Positions 55,969-64,000 of a DNA stretch of 64,000 bases are shown here, piece after piece. Within the stretch, counting starts at the first letter, position 1, and every line of letters starts with the position of its first letter. The position numbers and the translations under genes were made by a program. The stretch is from Bacteroidales bacterium (GTDB lineage: Bacteria; Bacteroidota; Bacteroidia; Bacteroidales; JAADJA01), in contig JAIOZL010000017.1 of assembly GCA_021740645.1 (NCBI GenBank), forward strand, positions 21,373 to 85,372. The letters are read 5' to 3'. A model generated the notes under the pieces. That model saw only the letters and a program-made list of their open reading frames with translations. It had not been told where the DNA came from and did no database searches.

Positions 55969-58332
55969 TTAAATTTCAAATTTAATTTTTAAGAAAAAGG
56001 ACCTTCCGGGCTCGTATAAATTATTACTGCTGCCAATGATATTTCTGTTCAGGTGTTCGTAATAAGCAGCATCAAAAATATTTTTCACTCCACCAGCCAG
56101 GCTAAGGGTAGAATTAAATTTCCAGCTTAGGTAAAAATTGCTGATTATAAATCCCTCTGATTCTACTTCATAGGATGCATCCGAAACATGCTTTTGTGCG
56201 GCAACTGCCCTGACCATTAACTCCGGAATAAGTTTACCATTTAACAATTTGTACTTCAAACCCAGGGAGGCTTCAAAGGGAGGTATCTCTGTTAACGCGT
56301 CGTTTTTAATAATTTCGTCATCAATCACCTCCCCATTTTCATCCAGGATATACTTAGTTGCTTCGTCAAGGCTGCCATAGGTATAGGAGGCAAACAAACT
56401 GGCCTGTAAGGGATTTTTTACCGGCGAAGCCCATCCAAATTCAAACCCTCTCATTTGAGCATTACCAGCATTGTAAAATTGTTTTACCCCCAAAACATCT
56501 TTTGAAAGAGGCTTTTGGATACTAGGCGGTAAACGTTTTCCATGGATATAATCGTTGAGGAAAGAATAAAATCCGTTTAATTGAAAATCGCCAAACTTTT
56601 TTGTTTTGTATTTAAAGGTCAAGTCCACCTGATTATTCACTTCCGGTTTAAGTTGTGGATTCCCGAGGTAATCAAATTTATCATACCCGATTGGCAGGAG
56701 AATGATATAACGTTCAGTCATGTCTGGGCTTCTGACTCCGCGCCCGGCAGCAAACGAAACAGATAGATTATTGTTGATGGGTTGGGTAATGCCAGCACTC
56801 AATGAAAAATTTGTGAATTCAGATTGAATGGAATCTTCTGCATAATGAAAAATTTCACCCTGCATAGGGTGGAATATAGAAATGCTATCGGATTGCGCCT
56901 GGTTAAAATCGGCCCTAATGGAGGCCACAATTTCTGTTTTGTTTATGTTTGAAGTAAATTCGGTAAAAATCCCCAGGTTGTTTATTTTGGCATTGTTCCA
57001 GAGCTTTTCCTCTTTAACAGGAAGTCCGGGTTGGAGAATCATGTGTTTATCCCTTTGGCCATCTTTTCGGATCGCTTCATAATCTGCACCAAAAGTAAAT
57101 TCACCAAATCCTGAATGAATTTGCCCCGCTAACCGACCACCCGTATTATATGCATGGATAATGGAAACGGCTACCACCGTATCAGAAAATGGCCTGTTTT
57201 TATTATCCATTTCATGCCTTACTCCCGAATTAAATAGCTGAAGGTTTAGTGAAGTTAAACGCCCCTTTGGATTGCTCAAAGTGTATTCAAGTGAACTCAT
57301 TTGGGTATCATCTTTCCGCTCATCCATAGGTAATGATGGGAAGGCAATGTTCCGTCCTTTTGATTCGGAATGACGTACGATTAGGCGCTGGTCCTCGTTA
57401 AATTGATAGCCCAGGGTGCCATTATAATTGTATTTATAAAATTCGGAATTGACCGTATTATCATTTCCATCTTTGTAATTGCCATAATCCTTTTGTCCGG
57501 CAGCCAGATGATAATAAAGCTTGCCCATGTTCCCAAATACAGCTATGTTCTCTTTCGTTCCATTCCAGTTGCTTTCCCAACTTTTACCTGCTGTGACATG
57601 TATTGATTTTTTTTCATTAAAAGCAGGCCTTGTTGTATTCAGGTTAATTACACCCCCAAAAGAAGGCCCGTATTTCAGGGCATAGGGGCCTTTTATGATT
57701 TCAATGTTTTCGAGTTGTTCAATTTCTATATGCGAAGAAGCGGGGTCCATCCGGTTTGGGCATCCACCTTCTACCTTTTGGTGGCCATTTGTCATCACGT
57801 TTAACTGGCTGAGTTTAAACCCACGCAGCACTGGGTCTATTTGGCTCCCCCCTTTTCGGATGCCATTAATATTTTTAGATGACCGTAGAAATTCACCCAC
57901 ATCATTGGCATTATTTCTTTCTATTTCAAGTTTAGAGAACTGGGTTTCGATATACGTTAACTTGCTAATAATTGATTGTTGTGTTGATTCCTCAATTATA
58001 ATCTCTTCCAGGTCTGTAATTTTTTTTGATAAATAAATTACCGGCAGGGTATTTAAGCCTTTTTGGATTATAATTGTCCTTTCTTCCTTTACGTAACTCA
58101 GGTGACGAATCTCAAGGAGATAATTTCCTGGTTTTAGTCCTTCCAACTTAAAGCTCCCCGATTTGTTGGTTTTAGCCCCTTTATCCGTCCCGGAAATAAT
58201 TATGGTAACATTGTCAATAGGGGCATTGGATTCAATATCGAGTATTTTCCCTTGCAACCAGGAGTCGTTTTGAGCATGCAGAAAACCTGCAAATAGGAAT
58301 AGGCATGCCACAATTAAATGTTTGCTTTTCAT
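55969..58332 (-). CDS. TonB-dependent receptor, OprC/NosA-like, probably for copper
   Basis: 787 residues: signal peptide (1-20), CarboxypepD_reg-like domain (about 24-100), plug (about 130-235, with IEIIKGPYALKYGPSFGGVINL), then a 22-stranded barrel ending in a terminal aromatic/ionic strand (RSFFLKIKFEI). The plug has CPNRMDP, i.e. C191-x-x-x-M195, and the barrel has RHEMD, H373-x-M375. CxxxM plus HxM is the Cu-binding site described for Pseudomonas OprC, so copper is the likely substrate; residue alignment is by eye. It heads an operon with MbnP-, MbnH- and DUF1858-type genes. Confidence 0.9.
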   Translation of the reverse strand: MKSKHLIVACLFLFAGFLHAQNDSWLQGKILDIESNAPIDNVTIIISGTDKGAKTNKSGSFKLEGLKPGNYLLEIRHLSYVKEERTIIIQKGLNTLPVIYLSKKITDLEEIIIEESTQQSIISKLTYIETQFSKLEIERNNANDVGEFLRSSKNINGIRKGGSQIDPVLRGFKLSQLNVMTNGHQKVEGGCPNRMDPASSHIEIEQLENIEIIKGPYALKYGPSFGGVINLNTTRPAFNEKKSIHVTAGKSWESNWNGTKENIAVFGNMGKLYYHLAAGQKDYGNYKDGNDNTVNSEFYKYNYNGTLGYQFNEDQRLIVRHSESKGRNIAFPSLPMDERKDDTQMSSLEYTLSNPKGRLTSLNLQLFNSGVRHEMDNKNRPFSDTVVAVSIIHAYNTGGRLAGQIHSGFGEFTFGADYEAIRKDGQRDKHMILQPGLPVKEEKLWNNAKINNLGIFTEFTSNINKTEIVASIRADFNQAQSDSISIFHPMQGEIFHYAEDSIQSEFTNFSLSAGITQPINNNLSVSFAAGRGVRSPDMTERYIILLPIGYDKFDYLGNPQLKPEVNNQVDLTFKYKTKKFGDFQLNGFYSFLNDYIHGKRLPPSIQKPLSKDVLGVKQFYNAGNAQMRGFEFGWASPVKNPLQASLFASYTYGSLDEATKYILDENGEVIDDEIIKNDALTEIPPFEASLGLKYKLLNGKLIPELMVRAVAAQKHVSDASYEVESEGFIISNFYLSWKFNSTLSLAGGVKNIFDAAYYEHLNRNIIGSSNNLYEPGRSFFLKIKFEI

Positions 58333-58367
58333 GATAACCTCTTGTTTATATCGCTATAAAATCGATA

Positions 58368-58375
58368 CAAAAATA
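58368..58375 (-). promoter_or_regulatory. -7 promoter element for the TonB receptor operon
   Basis: Minus-strand TATTTTTG fits TAnnTTTG and ends 35 bp before the ATG at 58332. No riboswitch or clear operator (for example a copper regulator box) was recognised upstream. Confidence 0.45.
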
Positions 58376-58460
58376 TTAACTTATAACGTATCCAAAATTA
58401 ATTATTGCAGTATAAATACCAATCGAATAAAATTTAGACTGGATTATAAATTACTATTGT

Positions 58461-58688
58461 ATGACTAAATTATTTAATAAACTGACCTTAACCATAGTGT
58501 TTTTAGGGATTACATTGTTAACTGTTATGGCAGATGCACCTCCGGATCCAGGAGGAGACCCCACAGGAGGAAATCCAGTAGGTGGTGGATCGCCGATTGG
58601 AGGAAGCTTTTTAATTATGTTATCATTAGCTATAGGTTATAGCGTTAAACGAATTTGGGAAATACGAAAAAGTACAAAACTTTCATAA
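58461..58688 (+). CDS. Tiny secreted protein with Gly/Pro-rich PIGG segment and TM tail
   Basis: 75 residues in three parts: signal peptide (about 1-24, ending near VMADA), a Gly/Pro-rich Asp-containing linker with PGGDPTGGNPVGGG (about 28-42), then PIGGSFLIMLSLAIGYSVKRIWEIRK, a TM helix followed by a basic tail. This layout (small exported linker, PIxGG, hydrophobic segment, Arg/Lys end) is common among tiny Bacteroidota proteins and resembles C-terminal sorting signals of the PID-CTERM/exosortase kind; no sortase gene is visible in the window. Function unknown. Its own terminator follows. Confidence 0.7.
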   Translation: MTKLFNKLTLTIVFLGITLLTVMADAPPDPGGDPTGGNPVGGGSPIGGSFLIMLSLAIGYSVKRIWEIRKSTKLS

Positions 58689-58709
58689 TATATTAACTGA
58701 GAATTGTGG

Positions 58710-58745
58710 AAAGGCTTTGCATTATTTGTGAAGCCTTTGTTTTAT
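58710..58745 (+). terminator. Terminator of the small PIGG protein gene
   Basis: AAAGGCTT (58710-58717) pairs with AAGCCTTT (58731-58738), extendable by wobble pairs, followed by GTTTTAT. Confidence 0.72.
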
Positions 58746-58830
58746 ACCCCACTTTTTTACCTTCCAATATTTATCAAAACTTAATTTATTGTTAAGAAGA
58801 GAAATCTCTTAAAATGAATGAATTAATTAG

Positions 58831-58838
58831 TAATTTTG
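58831..58838 (+). promoter_or_regulatory. -7 promoter element of the glycogen operon
   Basis: TAATTTTG fits TAnnTTTG exactly and ends 27 bp before the ATG at 58866, supporting that start rather than the TTG at 58836, which lies within this element. Confidence 0.5.
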
Positions 58839-58865
58839 CAACCCAAAATTTTTCAATTCTGGTTT

Positions 58866-60830
58866 ATGAGTTATATCAAATTCGATAAAAAAAGACTGGT
58901 TAATCTTGAGTATTCTCTGCAGAAGGAGCTTTTGAGGACTAACAGGGCAGGTTCTTATGCCAGTACAAGCATTGTTAGATGTAATACCAGGAAATATCAT
59001 GGGTTACTTGTGTGCCCTCAACCTCAGATCGATGGTTTGCATCATGTATTGTTATCAACTCTTGACGTTACGGTGGTTCAGAGAAATGCAGAGTTTAATC
59101 TTGGAATTCATAAATACCAGGATAATTTGTATGAACCAGGAGGCCATAAATATATCAGGGATTTTGAATCTGAGCCGATACCAAAACTTACCTATCGGGT
59201 AGGAGGTGTGATTTTAACTGCTGAAACAGTTTTTGCTATGGAAGAAGACCGGATTTTGATCAGGTATACACTTCAGGAGGCTAATTCTCCCACCAGGTTA
59301 AAGTTTAACCCCCTTTTAGCATTTAGAAATACGCATTTTTTAAGTAAGGCAAATGAAGGAGTAAACACCTCCTTTGCTAAAGTTAAGAATGGTATATCCA
59401 TGCGAATGTATGATAACTATGACCTTTTATATATGCAGTTTTCAAAAGTCTCCCATTTTAATCCCAGGCCAGATTGGTATTATGGTATTGAGTATACCAA
59501 AGAAAAGACCAGGGGTTATGAATATAAAGAGGATTTATATACACCAGGTATTTTTGAGCTACCCATTGAAAAGGGAGAAAGTATTATTTTTTCAGCTGGA
59601 TTAAAAGATGTAGGTTCAAAACGGCTACGAAGTTTATTTGAGAAAGAGATCAAAAACCGCATCCCACGAAATAATTTTATCAATTGCCTGGAAAATGCCG
59701 CGGAACAGTTTTTTGTGAACCGCAATGGAGATACAAAGCTGATAGCAGGTTATCCATGGTTCAGTATTCACGGAAGAGATAGTTTTATAGCACTACCCGG
59801 ACTGACTCTGCCTCAGGATGATGAAGATACTTTTATAAAAGTTCTTGATAGCCTGATAGCCATAATGCAGGGGCCATTTTTCCCTGCTTCCATTCATGGT
59901 AAAGAAACCAAATATAATTCAGTTGATACCTCCTTATGGTTTTTCTGGTCATTGCAAAAATTTATAAGCTTTACCGGAAAACACAAACTAATATGGGATA
60001 AGTATAACAAAGTGATGGAAAATATATTACAGGCCTATAAAAAAGGCACTGAATATAACATCCATATGCTTGATAACGGGCTGTTATATGCCGGAAATGA
60101 AAATGATGCCTTAACCTGGATGAATACCATTATAGATGACAAACCAGTAATTGATCGCAATGGTTTGGCAGTTGAGGTAAATGCCCTGTGGTACAATGCG
60201 ATATGTTTTTATGTAAACTTATTTGAAAAAACAAATTCAAAAAAAGCAAATAAAAGCTGGTACGAAATCATCCAAAAAATAGAATATCATTTCACTGAAA
60301 CTTTCTGGGATGAAAGGCTGGGTTATTTAGCTGATACGGTAAGAGGAAATCAAAAAGAATTTGCTGTTCGTCCGAATCAATTATTTGCGGCATCGCTTCC
60401 ATTTTCTCCCATAACTGATGATATCAAATATTTAGTGCTTGCCCGAATTAAGCAGGAACTTTTAACTCCACGTGGTATCCGCACCCTATCACCAAAAAAT
60501 CCAAATTACCTTGGAGTTTATATCGGCGATATCCGTTCAAGAGACAAAGCCTATCACCAGGGCTCTGCATTCCCCTGGTTACTGGGCCATTTTTTTGAAG
60601 CATATCTTAAACTACACGGAGAAGCAGGGATTGGATTAACCAAAAGAATACTGGCAGGATTCGAGGAAGAAATGACGGAGACCGGGATAGGAACTATCTC
60701 TGAACTATTTTATGGCGATCCTCCTCAAAAAGGGAAAGGTGCTATTTCGCATGCATGGAGCGTAGCGGAATTGCTCCGTTTGAATTATTTAATCAATGAT
60801 TTTGAAAATAACACCAATCATAAGAAATGA
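58866..60830 (+). CDS. Glycogen debranching enzyme (archaeal/bacterial GDE type)
   Basis: 654 residues from ATG 58866. The N-terminal domain has NRAGSYASTSIVRCNTRKYHG, typical of the GDE N-terminal fold; the C-terminal (alpha/alpha)6 amylo-1,6-glucosidase domain begins around 270 with YPWFSIHGRDSFIALPGL and has NGLAVEVNALWYN and RDKAYHQGSAFPWLLG late on. It cleaves alpha-1,6 branches (and in this family transfers short glucans) in cytoplasmic glycogen. It is the first gene of a three-gene operon with GT4 and GH57 and overlaps the GT4 gene by ATGA. Confidence 0.92.
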   Translation: MSYIKFDKKRLVNLEYSLQKELLRTNRAGSYASTSIVRCNTRKYHGLLVCPQPQIDGLHHVLLSTLDVTVVQRNAEFNLGIHKYQDNLYEPGGHKYIRDFESEPIPKLTYRVGGVILTAETVFAMEEDRILIRYTLQEANSPTRLKFNPLLAFRNTHFLSKANEGVNTSFAKVKNGISMRMYDNYDLLYMQFSKVSHFNPRPDWYYGIEYTKEKTRGYEYKEDLYTPGIFELPIEKGESIIFSAGLKDVGSKRLRSLFEKEIKNRIPRNNFINCLENAAEQFFVNRNGDTKLIAGYPWFSIHGRDSFIALPGLTLPQDDEDTFIKVLDSLIAIMQGPFFPASIHGKETKYNSVDTSLWFFWSLQKFISFTGKHKLIWDKYNKVMENILQAYKKGTEYNIHMLDNGLLYAGNENDALTWMNTIIDDKPVIDRNGLAVEVNALWYNAICFYVNLFEKTNSKKANKSWYEIIQKIEYHFTETFWDERLGYLADTVRGNQKEFAVRPNQLFAASLPFSPITDDIKYLVLARIKQELLTPRGIRTLSPKNPNYLGVYIGDIRSRDKAYHQGSAFPWLLGHFFEAYLKLHGEAGIGLTKRILAGFEEEMTETGIGTISELFYGDPPQKGKGAISHAWSVAELLRLNYLINDFENNTNHKK

Positions 60831-62116
60831 AAGTATTAATGTTTGGATGGGAATTCCCACCTCACATCACAGGTGGTTTAGGAACAGCATGCTATGGTAT
60901 GACCAAAGGGCTTCTTAAGCATGGAGCTGAGGTTCTTTTTGTTGTTCCCAAAGCTTATGGCGATGAAGACCAGCGTGCAGTTAGGATTGTTAATGCGAGC
61001 GAGGTAACTGTTGATGTGAGAGATACTGAATTCAGGGAGTTTGCTAAAACTTTTACCTATATGGAAGTTGGATCGAACCTGGTTCCTTATCTTGATCCTG
61101 ATGAGTTTGAAAAAATGGTTCAGGAAACCCTTAGCGGGAAAAAGATCAACCTAAAGTCAGTTTATTCAAAAAAATATACATTTTCCGGGAAATACGGTAC
61201 TAACCTGATGGAAGAGGTTTCGAGGTTTGCATTGGTTGCCGGGTCAGTTGCCGCACAATACGATTTTGATGTAATCCATGCACACGACTGGCATACCTAT
61301 TATGCGGGCATTGCAGCTAAAAAGGTAAGTGGAAAACCTTTGGTAGTGCACATGCATGCCACAGAGTTTGATCGGACTGGCGAAAATGTAAATACGCTGG
61401 TTTATGAAATTGAAAAAAGTGGTATGATGGCCGCCGACCGGGTGATTGCAGTTAGCAACCTAACTCGGAAAACAGTCATTGACAGGTATGGAATAAATCC
61501 CGAAAAAGTATTTACTGTTCATAATGCCATCGAACCAGTTGAAAAATCTGAAATTTTTGGTATTAAAAGGGCTTTAAAAGAAAAGGTCGTAACTTTCTTA
61601 GGACGGATAACCTTTCAGAAAGGCCCTGAATATTTTATTGAGACAGCATACAAAGTATTACAGAAAGACAGAAACGTCAGGTTTGTAATGGCTGGCTCAG
61701 GAGATATGCTTAACAAAATGATTCGACGGGTGGCTCAATTAAAGATTGCTGACCGTTTTCATTTTACCGGTTTTTTACAAGGAGAAGCTGTGGACAGGAT
61801 GTTCGCTCTGAGTGATGTTTTTGTCATGCCATCGGTTTCTGAGCCCTTTGGATTGGTTCCCCTGGAAGCAATGCGAACAAATGTGCCGGTAATCGTTTCT
61901 AAACAATCTGGTGTGGCTGAAATTTTAAAGCATGCTATTAAAGTTGACTTTTGGGATGTGGATGGAACAGCAGATGCAATTTATGGCTTACTTCATTATA
62001 GGGCCCTATCGGAAACTTTTAAAAAGTATGGAAAAGATGAAGTAGATAGTTTGAAATGGGAGTTTGCTGCAGTTAAAATAATGGATGTTTATAAAGATGC
62101 CGTAGGCAAAGCCTAA
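60827..62116 (+). CDS. GT4 glycosyltransferase, glycogen-synthase-like
   Basis: 429 residues, GT-B fold. N-terminal acceptor domain opens MKVLMFGWEFPPHITGGLGTAC with the GGLG loop used by starch/glycogen synthases; donor site motif is VSEPFGLVPLEAM (about 337-349, with the conserved E-x7-E pattern: EPFGLVPLE). Likely uses NDP-glucose to extend alpha-1,4 glucan. The ATGA overlap with the debranching gene and the GH57 gene 121 bp downstream make a glycogen gene set that recurs in Bacteroidota. A second, GT3-type synthase is encoded at 32847-37097, so the cell has two unrelated glucan synthases. Confidence 0.87.
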   Translation: MKVLMFGWEFPPHITGGLGTACYGMTKGLLKHGAEVLFVVPKAYGDEDQRAVRIVNASEVTVDVRDTEFREFAKTFTYMEVGSNLVPYLDPDEFEKMVQETLSGKKINLKSVYSKKYTFSGKYGTNLMEEVSRFALVAGSVAAQYDFDVIHAHDWHTYYAGIAAKKVSGKPLVVHMHATEFDRTGENVNTLVYEIEKSGMMAADRVIAVSNLTRKTVIDRYGINPEKVFTVHNAIEPVEKSEIFGIKRALKEKVVTFLGRITFQKGPEYFIETAYKVLQKDRNVRFVMAGSGDMLNKMIRRVAQLKIADRFHFTGFLQGEAVDRMFALSDVFVMPSVSEPFGLVPLEAMRTNVPVIVSKQSGVAEILKHAIKVDFWDVDGTADAIYGLLHYRALSETFKKYGKDEVDSLKWEFAAVKIMDVYKDAVGKA

Positions 62117-62237
62117 TGAATTATAAAACCCGGGGCATTTAATTGTATATTCATTTAATAGAATTAGACAAATTACTTAAGGCGCCAAATTGCACAAAGT
62201 AAATTAAAGAAATTTAGAGATTTGAAATAAAGAAGTT

Positions 62238-63809
62238 ATGAGATCTGTTTGTTTTTATTTCCAGGTACACCAGCCTTTTCGTTTAAGGACCTATCGATTT
62301 TTTGATATGGGTGTGGATAGTTATTATTATGATGAGTTTAATAACCGAACGATTTTAAGAAGAATAGCAGAGAAAAGCTATCTTCCTACGAATAAGTTGA
62401 TGTTAAAACTGATAAAGAAGCACGGGAAAGATTTTAATATAGCCTTTTCAATTTCAGGACTGGCAATTGAGCAATTTGAAAAATATGCTCCGGAGGTCAT
62501 CGAAAGTTTTCAGGCACTTGCAAAAACGGGGAATGTTGAGTTTTTAGCAGAAACATATAGCCATTCATTGGCCTCTCTGAAAAGTGAAGAAGAGTTTTCG
62601 AGGCAAGTAAGAAAGCATAGTGAAAAAATTGAGGAATTGTTTGGACAAAAACCGGTCACTTTTAGAAATACTGAGTTGATTTATTCGGATGCTATTGGAG
62701 AGATGGTAGCTGCCCTTGGATTTAAGACAATGTTAACTGAAGGAGCAAAACACGTACTTGGATGGAAAAGCCCGAATTATTTATACCATCATGTGTCAAA
62801 CCCAAACCTGAAATTATTACTAAAAAATTACAGGCTTAGCGATGATATCGCTTTTCGGTTTTCTGACCAATCCTGGGATGGCTGGCCTTTAACTGCGGAT
62901 AATTTTGTAAAATGGCTCAACAATTTGGATACAAAGGAAGAGGTAATCAATCTGTTTATGGATTATGAAACTTTTGGTGAACACCAATGGGCTGAAACCG
63001 GAATATTCAAATTCATGGAAACCCTTCCGGGCAAAGTTTTAAAAGGGACTAATTTTACTTTTAATAAACCCTCTGATATTGCTAAAAAATTAAAACCTGT
63101 ATCTGCAATTCAGGTGCCTAACCCAATTTCCTGGGCAGATGCTGAACGTGACCTGACTGCATGGCTGGGTAATGAAATGCAGGATGAAGCTTTTGAAAAA
63201 TTATATGAAGTTGAGCAAAAAATGAAAGGATGCGATGATAAAAAATTATTGGGGGATTGGGATAAACTTCAGGCAAGCGACCATTTTTACTATTTATGCA
63301 CTAAATGGTTTAGCGATGGGGATGTCCATCGGTATTTTAACCCCTATCCTTCTCCTTACCAGGCTTTCATTAATTATATGAATGTATTGTCAGATTTTTT
63401 GAATAGAGTGGATGAAGCCTGTGGTTCGTCCGATAATAAATCTTATTCTGATAAGGCCAGGGAGTTTGCCGAAGCTTCCAGTAAAAAAGTAAAAAAGGAA
63501 GCACAAAAAGCAAAAACGAAGGTTCAGGATAAGTGGGATGATGTGAAGGATTATTCCTTGGATGATCTTGCCAAAATGTCGAATGCTAAAGTAAAAGAAT
63601 TGATTTCAAAGGTTAACATCAATGAGCTTGCTCATGTTATGAAAGATGCTTCGGATGAGGTTAGAAATAAAGTGATCCCCAATATGACTAAAAGCGTTAA
63701 AGCACAATATGACAAAGTAGAACAAAACCTCAAAAAAGTAAAAAAAGAGGATTTGAAAAAGTTCACTTTAAAAATAGAAAAAGAATTAAAGGATCTGTGG
63801 AAAAAATAG
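62238..63809 (+). CDS. GH57 alpha-amylase/glucanotransferase with a Lys-rich helical tail
   Basis: 523 residues. The GH57 catalytic domain (1-about 390) has the HQP motif (11-13), nucleophile E146 in RNTELIYSD and acid/base D242 in MDYETFGEHQW. It acts on alpha-glucans, probably glycogen, in the cytoplasm (no signal peptide). From about 396 to the end is an extra 125-residue segment very rich in Lys, Asp and Glu with heptad-like helix (SDKAREFAEASSKKVKKEAQ), resembling LEA/apolipoprotein-type amphipathic helices, not part of typical GH57 enzymes. It may bind glycogen granules or membranes (inference). Last gene of the glycogen operon. Confidence 0.87.
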   Translation: MRSVCFYFQVHQPFRLRTYRFFDMGVDSYYYDEFNNRTILRRIAEKSYLPTNKLMLKLIKKHGKDFNIAFSISGLAIEQFEKYAPEVIESFQALAKTGNVEFLAETYSHSLASLKSEEEFSRQVRKHSEKIEELFGQKPVTFRNTELIYSDAIGEMVAALGFKTMLTEGAKHVLGWKSPNYLYHHVSNPNLKLLLKNYRLSDDIAFRFSDQSWDGWPLTADNFVKWLNNLDTKEEVINLFMDYETFGEHQWAETGIFKFMETLPGKVLKGTNFTFNKPSDIAKKLKPVSAIQVPNPISWADAERDLTAWLGNEMQDEAFEKLYEVEQKMKGCDDKKLLGDWDKLQASDHFYYLCTKWFSDGDVHRYFNPYPSPYQAFINYMNVLSDFLNRVDEACGSSDNKSYSDKAREFAEASSKKVKKEAQKAKTKVQDKWDDVKDYSLDDLAKMSNAKVKELISKVNINELAHVMKDASDEVRNKVIPNMTKSVKAQYDKVEQNLKKVKKEDLKKFTLKIEKELKDLWKK

Positions 63810-64000
63810 CGCGGTTTCCTTAATCTTAAAACCTTGCCAATATTATTTTAGACTTTTAGACAGGCCCTTTCGCTAAATTGACCTTAAATTGATTTTTATC
63901 GACTTTGTTAAACAATTTCAAGGTATTGTTCTTTAAAATTGGACAAGAGATGATAACATCTGTTGATTTTTCCTTAAAATCCTAATAACCAGGCATAGGT
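63810..64000. other. Non-coding right end of the window
   Basis: 191 bp with no supported ORF, promoter or terminator. TTTTAGAC occurs twice close together (about 63850-63861), probably chance. Confidence 0.4.

Noticed and set aside
58333..58460. Cobalamin riboswitch upstream of the TonB receptor
   Set aside because: The gap to the next gene is only 128 bp, no conserved B12-box was found, and copper-type residues in the receptor argue against a cobalamin role.

Overview
The window reads as a chromosomal piece of a fermentative or facultative Bacteroidota (Bacteroidales/Marinilabiliales-like) genome. The signs are type IX secretion (T9SS) C-terminal sorting domains on two secreted proteins, repeated Bacteroidota-type promoters (TAnnTTTG at about -7), many SPII lipoproteins, a SusC-type N-terminal domain on the TonB receptor, and a VorB-type four-subunit 2-oxoacid:ferredoxin oxidoreductase. 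Gene density is high. I see no rRNA, tRNA, IS element, prophage block or CRISPR array.

Region 1 (1-18140, mostly minus strand) is energy metabolism of CoA esters: a ferredoxin-alpha-beta-gamma 2-oxoacid oxidoreductase operon, a PLP aminotransferase, a two-subunit CoA-transferase next to an SSS-family symporter, an AbgT-family transporter and a fused ADP-forming acyl-CoA synthetase. Together these could deaminate and oxidise amino/keto acids to acyl-CoA and recover ATP. Inserted among them are a porin-like barrel, a secreted C69 dipeptidase, an odd cytoplasmic protein made of charged repeats plus a GH16-like domain that has lost its catalytic acids, and a fused FakA/DegV protein.

Region 2 (18242-32737, minus) holds an MscS-type channel directly behind a giant 1725-residue cation-chloride-cotransporter-like protein fused to a coiled/helical region and a P-loop ATPase. 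A six-PAS protein without a recognisable output domain, translationally coupled to a small membrane protein, follows; then a Tat-type exported pirin and a tricorn-like S41 protease.

Region 3 (32847-48512) carries a fused glycogen synthase (GT3)-glucan phosphorylase (GT35) and housekeeping genes: argS, a TPR membrane protein, fmt, HU, 3-methyladenine glycosylase and lysS. Also here are a T9SS-exported C10 peptidase, a flavin oxidase and a GH108 muramidase.

Region 4 (48913-58332) contains a three-module leucine-rich T9SS surface protein split by one in-frame TGA, two small exported proteins, and a compact minus-strand operon: TonB receptor, small lipoprotein, MbnP-like lipoprotein, Ig-like lipoprotein, di-heme MbnH/CcpA-like peroxidase, DUF1858 protein. 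The receptor has both halves (CxxxM and HxM) of the copper site known from OprC, so I read this operon as a copper acquisition system.

Region 5 (58461-63809, plus) has a tiny secreted protein with a Gly-rich PIGG tail and then a glycogen operon: debranching enzyme, GT4 glucosyltransferase and GH57 amylase with an unusual Lys-rich helical tail. With the GT3-GT35 fusion it gives the cell synthesis, phosphorolysis and debranching of glycogen.
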